Shown here in pieces: positions 7,989 through 16,875 of a stretch of 64,000 nucleotides of DNA. The stretch lies in the NCBI RefSeq assembly GCF_046098205.1, contig NZ_JBJURJ010000012.1, positions 174,304-238,303 on the forward strand, in the 5' to 3' direction. Position numbers and translations under genes: made by a program. Origin of the DNA: Paenibacillus_AR mesotrionivorans. GTDB lineage: Bacteria; Bacillota; Bacilli; Paenibacillales; NBRC-103111. Numbering within the stretch: position 1 is the stretch's first letter; every line of letters starts with the position of its first letter. The notes below the pieces were generated by a model that saw only the letters and a program-made list of their open reading frames with translations, was not told the origin of the DNA and made no database searches.

Positions 7989-9341
7989 ATGGCGTTTCAA
8001 AAAATACTAATTGCCAACCGGGGCGAGATTGCGGTCCGGATCATCCGCGCCTGCAAGGAGATGAATATCTATACGGTCGCCGTGTATTCGGAAGCCGACA
8101 GAGATTCCCTCCATGTCCGGCTGGCGGACGAAGCCTATTGCATCGGTCCTACCCTGTCCAAGGACAGCTACTTGAACTTTACCAATCTCATGAGCGTCGC
8201 CACGCTGACAGAGACTGATGCCATTCATCCCGGTTACGGGTTCCTGGCGGAGAATGCGGATTTCGCGGAGATCTGCGAACGCTGCAACATCACCTTCATC
8301 GGACCGTCCCCTGAAGCCATCAGCAAGATGGGAGACAAGGCCGTAGCCAAGGATACCATGAAAAAAGCGGGTGTTCCTGTTATCCCCGGCTCCGACGGGC
8401 TGGTGGAGGACCCCCAGGAAGCCCTGATGATCGCCAGGGATATTGGATACCCGGTTATTATCAAAGCTACCGCCGGCGGCGGTGGCAAGGGCATCCGGAT
8501 CGCCAACGATGAGGAATCCCTGCTTCAGCAGATTACCACCGCCCAGCAGGAGGCCCAAAAGGCCTTCGGCAATGCCGGGGTCTATCTGGAGAAGTTCCTT
8601 ACAGGCATGAAGCATGTGGAAATTCAGATTATCGCCGATAAACACGGCAACGCCGTCCATCTGGGCGAGCGGGACTGCTCCGTGCAGCGCCGCCGCCAGA
8701 AGCTGGTGGAGGAGGCGCCTTGCTCCGTAATCACTCCCGAAGTCCGGGAGCAAATGGGGGAAGCCGCCGTACGTGCCGCCTTGGCGGTGAATTATTCCGG
8801 CGCCGGAACCCTGGAATTTCTGCTGGGACCGGACGGGAACTTCTACTTCATGGAAATGAACACCCGGATTCAGGTGGAGCATCCCGTTACCGAAATGGTG
8901 ACAGGCGTGGACCTGATCAAGGAAATGATCCGTGTAGCCGAAGGCCATCCCCTGAGCTTCCGGCAGGAGGATGTCCAAATTAAGGGCTGGGCTATCGAAT
9001 GCCGGATCAATGCCGAGGACCCGGAGCGGAATTTTATGCCGTCACCCGGCCAAATTTCCTTCTATCTGCCTCCAGGCGGACTGGGTGTGCGGGTGGACAG
9101 CTCCGCTTATCCCGGCTATGTGATCTCCCCGTATTATGATTCCATGATCGCCAAGCTGATCGTGTGGGGAGATACCCGGGAGGACGCCATCGCACGGATG
9201 AGCCGGGCCTTGTCCGAGTTTGCCATAGACGGCGTGCAGACGACCATTCCCTTCCATATGAAGCTGATGCGGCATCCTACCTTCCTGAAGGGGGACTTCG
9301 ATATCAAGTTCCTGGAGGAAGTGGACGTGTACAACTCGTAA
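7989..9341 (+). CDS. accC: Acetyl-CoA carboxylase, biotin carboxylase subunit
   Basis: A 450-residue ATP-grasp enzyme of normal length. KILIANRGEIAVRIIRA at the start, the glycine-rich ATP loop ATAGGGGKGIRIA (about 159-171), HLGERDCSVQRRRQKLVEEAP (about 223-243) and MEMNTRIQVEHPVTE (about 288-302) are the conserved motifs. It carboxylates the biotin on AccB using bicarbonate and ATP. The ATG at 7989 follows GGGAGGATCATTCAGATC. It shares an operon with accB; the carboxyltransferase genes accDA are not in the window. Confidence 0.97.
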   Translation: MAFQKILIANRGEIAVRIIRACKEMNIYTVAVYSEADRDSLHVRLADEAYCIGPTLSKDSYLNFTNLMSVATLTETDAIHPGYGFLAENADFAEICERCNITFIGPSPEAISKMGDKAVAKDTMKKAGVPVIPGSDGLVEDPQEALMIARDIGYPVIIKATAGGGGKGIRIANDEESLLQQITTAQQEAQKAFGNAGVYLEKFLTGMKHVEIQIIADKHGNAVHLGERDCSVQRRRQKLVEEAPCSVITPEVREQMGEAAVRAALAVNYSGAGTLEFLLGPDGNFYFMEMNTRIQVEHPVTEMVTGVDLIKEMIRVAEGHPLSFRQEDVQIKGWAIECRINAEDPERNFMPSPGQISFYLPPGGLGVRVDSSAYPGYVISPYYDSMIAKLIVWGDTREDAIARMSRALSEFAIDGVQTTIPFHMKLMRHPTFLKGDFDIKFLEEVDVYNS

Positions 9342-9369
9342 CGTACTCCAAGTCATAAAAATCTTGGGT

Positions 9370-9398
9370 TTGTCAACTTTCGGTCCAAATGGTATAGT
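9370..9398 (+). promoter_or_regulatory. Sigma-A promoter of the asp23-amaP unit
   Basis: TTGTCA (9370-9375) and TATAGT (9393-9398) with a 17-base spacer, 41 bases before the asp23-like gene. It gives this unit transcription independent of accBC. Confidence 0.65.
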
Positions 9399-9438
9399 AA
9401 TGTATTAGGACGTCCAACAATGCTTGGGAGGTGTACAT

Positions 9439-9852
9439 ATGAGCACCATAGCTCCAGATTATGAGAAGACGGACATGGGGAACATCCAGATTGCCCCTGA
9501 GGTCATTGAGATTATCGCCGGTCTGGCTACCATCGAAGTGGAAGGGGTAGCAGGCATGAGCGGAGGCTTCGCCAGCGGCGTAGCCGAGCTTCTGGGACGC
9601 AAGAACCTTTCCAAGGGCGTGAAGGTGGAGGTTGGGCAAAGAGAAGCGGCCATCGATGTTTCCATTATCATCGAATACGGACAGCGGATTCCATCCGTCG
9701 CATCCGATATTCAACGGAATGTGAAGCAGGCCATCGAATCCATGACCGGCTTGGACGTGATTGAAGTGAATGTCCATATCCACGGCGTTCAGTTCAAAAC
9801 TCCGGAACGGGTTATTGAAGAGGATGCGACCTCCGTTATTAAATTGAAATAA
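9439..9852 (+). CDS. yqhY: Asp23/Gls24 family envelope stress protein (YqhY-like)
   Basis: A 137-residue soluble protein with the Asp23/Gls24 motifs GNIQIAPEVIEIIAGLATIEVEGVAGM, in part, and VNVHIHGVQF. In B. subtilis yqhY lies next to accBC and its loss disturbs acetyl-CoA carboxylase activity and lipid balance. In Staphylococcus, Asp23 is held at the membrane by AmaP, and an AmaP homologue follows here. The ATG at 9439 follows GGGAGGTGTACAT. The neighbouring genes suggest a link between lipid supply and envelope stress. Confidence 0.92.
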   Translation: MSTIAPDYEKTDMGNIQIAPEVIEIIAGLATIEVEGVAGMSGGFASGVAELLGRKNLSKGVKVEVGQREAAIDVSIIIEYGQRIPSVASDIQRNVKQAIESMTGLDVIEVNVHIHGVQFKTPERVIEEDATSVIKLK

Positions 9853-9866
9853 CGGTTTGCACTTAT

Positions 9867-9886
9867 GCCCCCTAGCCATAGGGGGC
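9867..9886 (+). terminator. Stem-loop between asp23-like gene and amaP
   Basis: GCCCCCTA and TAGGGGGC form a perfect eight-base-pair stem with a GCCA loop, 14 bases after the asp23-like stop and followed by TTGCTT. The short T content suggests partial termination that could lower amaP expression relative to asp23. Confidence 0.5.
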
Positions 9887-9944
9887 TTGCTTCACGAAAG
9901 GGGACCCGTTGGGGAGTGGTCCGACATGGAAGGGGACAAGCTTA

Positions 9945-10505
9945 ATGGCCAAGATTATCGACCGCCTTCTTTTGTTTATTTTCAGCCTTGCCGTCATGGT
10001 AGCCGCTTGCGCCATGTTGGCCGGGGCGTTCAATTGGATTCCGCTGGAGGAAACCCAAGCGTTAACCGAGCGGATTTATACGCAAACCGGTCCGGCCATC
10101 GCCTTTATCAGCGTTTGCGCCGTTCTGCTGCTTATCGCCCTGCGTCTGTTTTACATTTCCGTGCGCAGCTCCAGGGAGCAGGCACCCTCCATCGACCAGC
10201 GCAATGAATGGGGAGATATCCGCATTTCCATTGAGACGGTGGAGAATCTGGCTCTGAAGGCCGCCACCCGTTCCCGCGGCGTCAAGGATTTGCGGGCCCG
10301 CATCCGGGTGGGCAGCGCAGGTATTGAGGTGACCATCCGCAGCATGGTGGACGGGGAAAGCTCCATTCCGGCTTTGACCGAGGAGATGCAATCCGCCGTC
10401 AAGCAGCATATCGAAGAGATCACCGGGATTCCGGTGGCGAGTGTTTCCGTATTTATCGCCAATATTGTCCAATCTGCGCCCACCTTCAAAAGCCGGGTTG
10501 AATAG
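9945..10505 (+). CDS. amaP: Alkaline shock response membrane anchor protein AmaP
   Basis: A 186-residue protein with two N-terminal membrane helices (about residues 6-30 and 46-68) and a cytoplasmic Asp23-like domain (about 85-180). This matches AmaP, which tethers Asp23 to the membrane. The ATG at 9945 follows AAGGGGACAAGCTT; an in-frame upstream start at 9909 would only add a poor leader. It lies between the Asp23-like gene and a DUF2273 gene, the usual trio. Confidence 0.88.
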   Translation: MAKIIDRLLLFIFSLAVMVAACAMLAGAFNWIPLEETQALTERIYTQTGPAIAFISVCAVLLLIALRLFYISVRSSREQAPSIDQRNEWGDIRISIETVENLALKAATRSRGVKDLRARIRVGSAGIEVTIRSMVDGESSIPALTEEMQSAVKQHIEEITGIPVASVSVFIANIVQSAPTFKSRVE

Positions 10506-10519
10506 GGGTGAAGCCGGAT

Positions 10520-10747
10520 ATGTGGAAGGACCTGTGGGAGCTCCACCGGGGCAAGCTCCTGGGAGCGGCATTCGGCTTTTTCTTGGGCTTCCTTTATTTG
10601 TTCGTCGGTTTTTGGGACATGCTCATTTTTGCTTTCATTGTTTTTATCGGTTATTATATGGGGAAAAAGCTGGATCAAGGGGAACGGCTGTTTCAGGTGG
10701 ATCACCTGTGGCGCTGGCTTTCCGAAAGATGGAAGATGTTCAGGTAA
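10520..10747 (+). CDS. DUF2273 small membrane protein
   Basis: A 75-residue protein (MWKDLWELHRGKLLGAA...) with two membrane helices and a basic/tryptophan-rich tail (WRWLSERWKMFR). DUF2273 proteins commonly follow amaP/asp23 genes. I chose the ATG at 10520, preceded by AGGGGTG; a GTG at 10508 has no spacing from its purine run. Its biochemical role is unknown; co-localisation points to the Asp23 membrane complex. Confidence 0.82.
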   Translation: MWKDLWELHRGKLLGAAFGFFLGFLYLFVGFWDMLIFAFIVFIGYYMGKKLDQGERLFQVDHLWRWLSERWKMFR

Positions 10748-10852
10748 AACTAGTTATATCCAAGTATAATCCTGTGGAACGGCACCGTCTCACGCTGGAG
10801 TGCCCTTTCATGGGGTTTTGTTTTGTATCGAATAGGGGGTTGAAGTCGTCCG

Positions 10853-11302
10853 ATGAGACGCAGATTAGCCAGAGAGCTCGCCGTACAGAGCCTGTATCAG
10901 TTGCGAATGAACGAAGTGGATGTGGACCATGCCATCCGCATGGTAATTGAAGAAGCCTTGCAGGAGAACGAAGCCGAGCTTCGCCAGAAGAATGAGGATA
11001 TTGTACCCAGTGACGTGAAGGAGCTGGTGGCAGGTACAGAAGAGCATCTGGCCGCCATCGATAATTTGCTCACCGATTATCTGAAGGGCTGGTCCATGGA
11101 CCGGTTATCCAAGGTAGACCGGGAAATTCTGCGTATGGGCGTGTACGAAATGGTGTTCCGTGAGGATGTTCCGCCGAAGGTTGTGGTCAACGAAGCCATC
11201 GAAATGTCCAAGAACTTCGGCACCGAGGAATCGGGCAAGTTCGTTAACGGTGTGCTCGGCAAGATGATCACCGAGCTGGAAGGCATCAAGGAAAAGCTGT
11301 AA
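10853..11302 (+). CDS. nusB: Transcription antitermination factor NusB
   Basis: A 149-residue all-helical protein starting MRRRLARELAVQSLYQL, with LTDYLKGWSMDRLSKVDREILRMG, in part, and VVNEAIEMSKNFG near the C-terminus, the classic NusB motifs. It binds boxA RNA with S10 and prevents early termination in rRNA operons; one rRNA operon begins at the right end of this window. The ATG at 10853 follows AGGGGGTTGAAGTCGTCCG. A stem-loop follows before folD. Confidence 0.96.
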   Translation: MRRRLARELAVQSLYQLRMNEVDVDHAIRMVIEEALQENEAELRQKNEDIVPSDVKELVAGTEEHLAAIDNLLTDYLKGWSMDRLSKVDREILRMGVYEMVFREDVPPKVVVNEAIEMSKNFGTEESGKFVNGVLGKMITELEGIKEKL

Positions 11303-11314
11303 AGAGTTTGACTG

Positions 11315-11347
11315 CCGGGCAGACTGGGCACCTTCTGGCCCGGTTTT
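11315..11347 (+). terminator. Weak terminator after nusB
   Basis: CCGGGC (11315-11320) pairs with GCCCGG (11338-11343), followed by TTTT. The loop is long (17 bases) and the T-run short, so read-through to folD is likely. Confidence 0.45.
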
Positions 11348-11404
11348 GCCGCTGCTTCAGGTGCGGTCCGAAACTAGAAATAAAGAACATATGGGGGGAG
11401 TTAC

Positions 11405-12262
11405 ATGTCGGCTCAAGTGATTAACGGCAAGGAATTGGTTCAATCCGTCCGCGAGCACTTCAGGCTTGAGGTGGAGGAGCTGGCCAAGCACCAGGTTCAG
11501 CCCGGACTGGCGGTAGTGTTGGTGGGCAATGATCCGGCTTCGGCCGTTTATGTGCGCAACAAAGCCAAGGCCTGTGAAACAGCCGGCATCTATTCCGAGG
11601 TGCACCGTCTGCCGGAGGATACCGGTGAAGAGGAGCTTCTGGCGCTGGTGGAACGCCTGAACGGCGACAAGAAGATCAATGGGATTCTCGTCCAGCTGCC
11701 GCTGCCCCGCCATATTAACGAAGATAAGATAATTGACACCATCCATCCTGATAAGGATGTGGACTGCTTCCATCCCATTAATGTGGGTAATCTGATGATC
11801 GGCAAACCCGGCTTCCTGCCTTGTACGCCTGCCGGCGTCATCGAGGTGCTGAAGCGGATGAAGGTGGAGATTGCCGGCAAACATGCGGTGGTTGTGGGAC
11901 GCAGCAATATTGTAGGTAAACCTATGGCCATGCTGCTGCTCCGGGAGCATGCCACTGTAACGGTCTGCCATTCCCGCACCCCCGATATGGAGCAGATTAC
12001 CTCCCAGGCGGATATACTGGTGGCGGCCGTAGGGCGTCCCCAGATGATCAAAGCCAAGCACCTGAAGCCCGGTGCCATCGTGATTGATGTAGGCATCAAC
12101 CGTCTTCCTGACGGCAAGCTGGTGGGGGATGTGGATTTTGAGGATGTGCTGGAAACAGCCGGAATGATCACTCCTGTTCCCGGATGTGTAGGACCGATGA
12201 CCATCACGATGCTGCTGGCCAATACCATTGTTTCGGCCAGGCGGGCCGCAGGATTGGAGTAA
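11405..12262 (+). CDS. folD: Bifunctional methylenetetrahydrofolate dehydrogenase/cyclohydrolase
   Basis: A 285-residue protein of normal length. It has the folate-site motif VGNDPASAVYVRNKAKACE (about 41-59), GILVQLPLPRHI (about 95-106), PCTPAGVIEVL and the Rossmann stretch VVVGRSNIVGKPMA. FolD interconverts 5,10-methylene-THF and 10-formyl-THF for purine and formate metabolism. The ATG at 11405 follows GGGGGGAGTTAC. xseA starts six bases after the stop, so the two are likely cotranscribed. Confidence 0.97.
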   Translation: MSAQVINGKELVQSVREHFRLEVEELAKHQVQPGLAVVLVGNDPASAVYVRNKAKACETAGIYSEVHRLPEDTGEEELLALVERLNGDKKINGILVQLPLPRHINEDKIIDTIHPDKDVDCFHPINVGNLMIGKPGFLPCTPAGVIEVLKRMKVEIAGKHAVVVGRSNIVGKPMAMLLLREHATVTVCHSRTPDMEQITSQADILVAAVGRPQMIKAKHLKPGAIVIDVGINRLPDGKLVGDVDFEDVLETAGMITPVPGCVGPMTITMLLANTIVSARRAAGLE

Positions 12263-12267
12263 AGGCC

Positions 12268-13635
12268 ATGATGCCCGATAAGGGGCCGGAGCAGGCCATT
12301 ACCGTCAAAGAGCTGACCCGCTATATCAAGGCGCGGCTGGAGCAGGACACCCGGTTATCGGATGTCTGGGTCCGTGGGGAAATCTCCAACTTTACCCGGC
12401 ATTCCAGCGGCCATATGTATTTTACCCTGAAGGATGCGGACAGCCGGGTCAAGGCGATTATGTTCGCTTCCTACAATCAGCGTCTGCCCTTTATCCCTAA
12501 GGACGGAACCAAGGTGCTGGCCAAAGGCGGCATTTCCGTTTATGAGCGGGACGGCCAATATCAGATGTATGTCACCCAGATGCAGCCGGACGGCGTGGGC
12601 AGCCTTTATTTGGCTTACGAGCAGCTGAAGCAGCGTCTGGAGGCGGAGGGGCTTTTTGCCGTCCACCGCAAAAAACCGATCCCCCGGTTTCCGAGAGCCA
12701 TCGGTGTGGTCACCTCACCCACGGGAGCGGCGGTCCGGGATATTATCATTACTCTGCAGCGCCGGTTTCCGGCCATACCTGTACAGCTCTATCCCGTGCT
12801 GGTACAGGGGACGCAGGCGGCTCCCTCCATTGTGAAGGCTATCCGCCGGCTGAATGAAGCCGGTGAGGTGGATCTGCTCATTGTAGGCAGAGGCGGTGGC
12901 AGTCTGGAGGAGCTGTGGGCCTTCAATGAGGAAGCAGTTGCCCGGGCTATCCATGCTTCTCTGATTCCGGTGATTTCCGCCGTAGGGCATGAGACGGATT
13001 TTACCATTGCCGATTTTGTGGCGGATCTGCGGGCAGCGACTCCTACCGCAGCAGCCGAGCTGGCCGTCCCTCATCATATGGAGCTGCGCCAGCAGCTGGC
13101 TGTGGAGCAGGAGCGGATGCGCAGGGCCCTGCAGCGCAGGCTGCAGGAAATCCGGGAGCGCCTGGCAAGAGCGCAGCGTTCGCCGTATTTGCTGAATCCG
13201 CGCAAGCAGCTGCTGGAGCCTGTGGAACGGCTGGACCGCCTCACGGAGCAGTTGGGCTACCGCATCAACAAGCGGCTTACCAAAGCCCGTGAGGCCAAGA
13301 TGGGCCTGGCCCACCGGCTGGCCCGGCATGACCCCGGCGAGCAGGTCATTTATGCCCGGCGCCAAAGCGATGCGTTAAGCCGCCGTCTGGCAGCCGCCAT
13401 GCAATCGCTGATGAAGGACAAGCAGGCCGGCTTTGACGCCGCACTTAAGCAATTGGATGCGCTGAGCCCGCTAAAGGTCATGCAGCGCGGCTACAGTCTG
13501 GTATATAACGAGAACGAAACCGCACTTGTAAAATCAATTCATCACATACAGCCGGGAGATCTGGTCAAGGTCCGTCTGGCCGACGGACGTCTGGACTGCC
13601 ATGTATGGGCCATGGAGGAGAATGCGGATGGATAA
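12268..13635 (+). CDS. xseA: Exodeoxyribonuclease VII large subunit
   Basis: A 455-residue protein. It has an N-terminal OB-fold (TRYIKARLEQD, VRGEISNF, HMYFTLKD), a central catalytic domain (GVVTSPTGAAVRDI, LIVGRGGGSLEELW, ISAVGHETDFTIAD) and a long basic coiled-coil region (about 270-400). XseA with XseB degrades single-stranded DNA in repair. I chose the ATG at 12268, close after the folD stop with GGAGTAAAGG upstream. The gene overlaps xseB by eight bases. Confidence 0.96.
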   Translation: MMPDKGPEQAITVKELTRYIKARLEQDTRLSDVWVRGEISNFTRHSSGHMYFTLKDADSRVKAIMFASYNQRLPFIPKDGTKVLAKGGISVYERDGQYQMYVTQMQPDGVGSLYLAYEQLKQRLEAEGLFAVHRKKPIPRFPRAIGVVTSPTGAAVRDIIITLQRRFPAIPVQLYPVLVQGTQAAPSIVKAIRRLNEAGEVDLLIVGRGGGSLEELWAFNEEAVARAIHASLIPVISAVGHETDFTIADFVADLRAATPTAAAELAVPHHMELRQQLAVEQERMRRALQRRLQEIRERLARAQRSPYLLNPRKQLLEPVERLDRLTEQLGYRINKRLTKAREAKMGLAHRLARHDPGEQVIYARRQSDALSRRLAAAMQSLMKDKQAGFDAALKQLDALSPLKVMQRGYSLVYNENETALVKSIHHIQPGDLVKVRLADGRLDCHVWAMEENADG

Positions 13636-13897
13636 GGAAATCATTTCCGCCGGCTGGGCCGGTGAATCGGAACTGAGCTTTGAAGCGGCAATGGAGCGTC
13701 TGGAAACCATTGTCGGCAGGCTGGAGAACGGCGATGTTCCCCTGGAGCAGGCCATTGAGCTGTTTCAGCAGGGAATGAAGCTTTCCCATCTTTGCGGCAA
13801 GAAGCTGGAGCAGGTGGAGCGCAAAATCGAGATTCTGGTGGAGGAAAACGGCACTCTCGCCAAGAAGCCGTTTGCCGCCGGTACGGATGAAGGGTGA
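13628..13897 (+). CDS. xseB: Exodeoxyribonuclease VII small subunit
   Basis: An 89-residue helical protein with SFEAAMERLETIVGRLENGDVPLEQAIELF, in part, the XseB hallmark. Several XseB copies decorate the coiled coil of XseA. GGAGGAG ends seven bases before the ATG at 13628, inside the last codons of xseA, which suggests translational coupling. The C-terminal tail is somewhat longer than in B. subtilis XseB (84 residues). Confidence 0.94.
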   Translation: MDKEIISAGWAGESELSFEAAMERLETIVGRLENGDVPLEQAIELFQQGMKLSHLCGKKLEQVERKIEILVEENGTLAKKPFAAGTDEG

Positions 13898-13908
13898 GTG
13901 GTGAGGCT

Positions 13909-14829
13909 ATGAACCCTTTTGAAGCTCTAAAGCTGGCCACGATCAAGGACTATATCGGGCACTGGCAGACTGTGACGGAAGAGCAGCTTGCCTCCTGTCT
14001 GCCGGGGGAATGGCAGGTGCCCGACAAGCTGCGGGAATCCATGCATTATTCGCTGATGGCCGGAGGCAAGCGCCTGCGGCCTGTTCTTGTCTACGCCGCC
14101 GCTGAAGCGGCAGGCGGCAGTCCCGAGGCGGCACGTTATGCCGCCAATGCCATCGAGATGATCCACACCTACTCGCTGATCCATGACGATCTGCCGGCGA
14201 TGGACAATGACGACTTCCGCCGCGGCAAACCCACGAACCACAAGGTATTTGGCGATGCCATGGCGATTCTGGCGGGAGACGCCCTCCTGACCCACGCCTT
14301 CTATTCCATTACCCAAGCGGGAAGAGCGGGAGGCGTTCCGGCGGAAACCGTGCTGGACATGTTGGAGGAGCTGTCTGTTTATGCAGGGGCCAGAGGCATG
14401 GTAGGCGGCCAGGCGGCAGACATCCTGGGCGAGCAGGGGACCACCGGCAAGGAGCAGCTGGAGTTTATCCATACCCACAAAACCGCCGATCTTATTGTTT
14501 TCTCGCTGAAGGCCGGAGGGCGTACAGCGGGAGCCAGTCCGGCGCAGCTGAAGGCGCTGGAGATCTATGGCTACAGCATCGGCCTGGCATTCCAGATTCA
14601 GGATGATATACTGGATATCACCGGAGACGAATCCAAGCTTGGCAAACCCCTGCACAGCGACGAAGCCTCACAGAAGGTGACCTATCCTTATCTGTATGGG
14701 CTGGAGGAGTCCCGGCGGAAGGTGGAGGAGCTCACCCAAGCGGGGAAACAAGCCGTGCTGGAGGCACAATTCGCTGACCCCCGCAGGCTGCTGGAGCTGG
14801 CGGATTATCTGGTGCAACGGGAGTTCTGA
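13909..14829 (+). CDS. ispA: Farnesyl diphosphate synthase (polyprenyl synthetase)
   Basis: A 306-residue polyprenyl synthetase with the first aspartate-rich motif HDDLPAMDND (aspartates 93, 94 and 99) and the second DDILDITGD (232-240). The chain-length region before the first motif (NAIEMIHTYSLI) fits a farnesyl enzyme. The start is uncertain: the ATG at 13909 has GGGTGAG about ten bases upstream, while a GTG at 13894 overlaps the xseB stop. It supplies C15 precursor for undecaprenyl, menaquinone and haem side chains and is followed by dxs of the same pathway. Confidence 0.94.
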   Translation: MNPFEALKLATIKDYIGHWQTVTEEQLASCLPGEWQVPDKLRESMHYSLMAGGKRLRPVLVYAAAEAAGGSPEAARYAANAIEMIHTYSLIHDDLPAMDNDDFRRGKPTNHKVFGDAMAILAGDALLTHAFYSITQAGRAGGVPAETVLDMLEELSVYAGARGMVGGQAADILGEQGTTGKEQLEFIHTHKTADLIVFSLKAGGRTAGASPAQLKALEIYGYSIGLAFQIQDDILDITGDESKLGKPLHSDEASQKVTYPYLYGLEESRRKVEELTQAGKQAVLEAQFADPRRLLELADYLVQREF

Positions 14830-14895
14830 TCTTACCGGATACTCCTGTGGATGAAGCATGGATGGAATCCGCTTTCGTAAACGCCTCTTTTCGCG

Positions 14896-14925
14896 TTGTG
14901 GCGGTTTTCCGGACTGTGATATAAT
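14896..14925 (+). promoter_or_regulatory. Sigma-A promoter of dxs (extended -10)
   Basis: TTGTGG (14896-14901), an 18-base spacer and TATAAT (14920-14925) preceded by TG at -14/-15 give an extended -10 promoter 35 bases before the dxs start. Confidence 0.65.
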
Positions 14926-14960
14926 GATGCATATTTAAACACGAAAGCGGGGCTACAATA

Positions 14961-16841
14961 GTGCTCGATCAAATCAACCAGCCGGAAGACCTGAAAAAGC
15001 TGAATATGGAGCAGTTGGAGGCTTTAACGGGAGAGATACGGAGGTTTCTGATCGAAAAACTCTCGTTGACGGGAGGACATCTGGCGCCCAATCTGGGCGT
15101 TGTGGAATTGACCTTGGCCCTGCATTATTATTACCAGTCCCCTCAGGACAAGATCATATTCGACGTCGGACACCAATCGTACGTGCACAAGATCCTCACC
15201 GGGCGCAAGGAGAACTTCGATACCCTGCGCAAGTACAAGGGTCTGTGCGGCTTCGTCAAGCGCAGTGAAAGCGAGCATGATGTCTGGGAGGCCGGGCACA
15301 GCAGCACCTCCTTGTCGGCGGCTATGGGCTTTGCCAGCGCCAGAGACCTGCAGAAGAAGTCCAACAAAGTGGTGGCGGTAATCGGCGACGGCGCCATGAC
15401 CGGCGGCATGGCCTTCGAGGCCATGAACCATATCGGCCACGAGGGGAAGAATCTCGTGGTGATTCTGAATGACAACGAAATGTCCATCGCCCCCAATGTG
15501 GGCGCTATGCATAATTATTTAAGCAAGATCCGCTCGGACCGGCATTATCTGAAGGCCAAGGACGATGTAGAGTATCTCCTCAAAAAAATCCCGGCCATCG
15601 GCGGCAAGGTCGCCAAAACTGTGGAGAAGCTGAAGGATTCCTTCAAATATCTCCTCGTAAACGGTGTTTTGTTTGAAGAGCTGGGCTTTCAGTATATGGG
15701 GCCGGTGGACGGCCATAATTTGCCGCAGCTGCTGGAAACCCTGCGCCAGGCGGATAACCTGGAGGGGCCCGTTCTTATCCACGTGCTGACCACCAAGGGT
15801 AAGGGCTATTCTCCTGCAGAGGCGGATTCTCATACCTGGCACGGCATCAGCCCCTACAAGATTGAATCCGGCCAGGTGATGAAATCCTCCGGACCACCCA
15901 TGTACACGGAGGTCTTCGGCAATACGCTGATAGAACTGGCGGAAGCGGACAGCCGGATCGTCGCCGTCACTCCCGCTATGCCGGGAGGCTCCGGCCTGCT
16001 GAAGTTCCAGGCACGCTTTCCCGACCGCATGATCGATGTGGGCATCGCAGAACAGCATGCCGCAACCTTCTGCGCCGGTTTGGCCATGGAGGGGATGAAG
16101 CCGGTTTACGCCGTTTATTCCACCTTCATGCAGCGGGCTTACGACCAGATTGTCCATGACATCGCCCGGCAGAACCTGAATGTGGTGTTTGCCATTGACC
16201 GGGCCGGTTTTGTTGGACCTGACGGAGAAACCCACCAGGGGATTTATGATATGGCCTTTATGCGCAGCATCCCCAATCTTACGGTGATGATGCCCAAGGA
16301 TGAGCAGGAGCTGCGCTCCATGCTGTATACGGCACTCCACTATGACGACGGCCCCATTGCTGTGCGGTATCCCCGCATTAACGGCAGAGGGGTAGAACTG
16401 GCGCCGATGTCGCTTATTCCCATCGGCAGCTGGGAAGTGGTGCGTGGCGGCAGCGATGCTGCTGTGCTGGCGGTTGGACCTATGGTGGAGGTGGCGGAGG
16501 AAGCCGCCCACATTCTGGCCGGGCATGGCATATCCCTCCGGGTAGTAAACGCCCGGTTTATTAAGCCGGTGGATCAGGCCATGCTCCTTAGCCTTGCGGC
16601 GGAGCGCCTGCCGATCATCACCATGGAAGAAGGCGTCCGGATGGGCGGCTTCGGTTCGGCTGTGCTGGAATTTTATGCCGATCATGATATTTACGGGCTG
16701 GCAGTGAAAAACCTGGCTATTCCCGATTATTTTGTTGAACACGGAAGCATCAAGGAACAGCGGGCGGAGGTCGGGCTTACAGCCGAAAGCGTAGCCGGAC
16801 AGCTGGCCGCCTTCATCCAGAAGAAACGGCAGCATGCCTAA
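14961..16841 (+). CDS. dxs: 1-deoxy-D-xylulose-5-phosphate synthase
   Basis: A 626-residue enzyme of standard length. It has the thiamine diphosphate motif GDGAMTGGMAFEAMNHIG (about 142-159) followed by LNDNEMSI, the catalytic stretch GIAEQHAATFCAGLA and DRAGFVGPDGETHQG (about 413-427). It joins pyruvate and glyceraldehyde 3-phosphate in the first step of the MEP isoprenoid pathway. The start is a GTG at 14961, with a weak GCGGGG ribosome site. Its neighbours ispA and tlyA are as in B. subtilis. Confidence 0.97.
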   Translation: MLDQINQPEDLKKLNMEQLEALTGEIRRFLIEKLSLTGGHLAPNLGVVELTLALHYYYQSPQDKIIFDVGHQSYVHKILTGRKENFDTLRKYKGLCGFVKRSESEHDVWEAGHSSTSLSAAMGFASARDLQKKSNKVVAVIGDGAMTGGMAFEAMNHIGHEGKNLVVILNDNEMSIAPNVGAMHNYLSKIRSDRHYLKAKDDVEYLLKKIPAIGGKVAKTVEKLKDSFKYLLVNGVLFEELGFQYMGPVDGHNLPQLLETLRQADNLEGPVLIHVLTTKGKGYSPAEADSHTWHGISPYKIESGQVMKSSGPPMYTEVFGNTLIELAEADSRIVAVTPAMPGGSGLLKFQARFPDRMIDVGIAEQHAATFCAGLAMEGMKPVYAVYSTFMQRAYDQIVHDIARQNLNVVFAIDRAGFVGPDGETHQGIYDMAFMRSIPNLTVMMPKDEQELRSMLYTALHYDDGPIAVRYPRINGRGVELAPMSLIPIGSWEVVRGGSDAAVLAVGPMVEVAEEAAHILAGHGISLRVVNARFIKPVDQAMLLSLAAERLPIITMEEGVRMGGFGSAVLEFYADHDIYGLAVKNLAIPDYFVEHGSIKEQRAEVGLTAESVAGQLAAFIQKKRQHA

Positions 16842-16875
16842 AGGCTTCGGCCTTGGGAGCGCCTGGGAGGACAGT

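Noticed and set aside
15519..16835. A 438-codon open frame on the minus strand opposite dxs
   Set aside because: It is an antisense shadow of dxs; its residue makeup is unlike a real protein, and dxs has all its motifs. The same holds for long antisense frames over spoIIIAE/AF, accC, folD and bkdAA.
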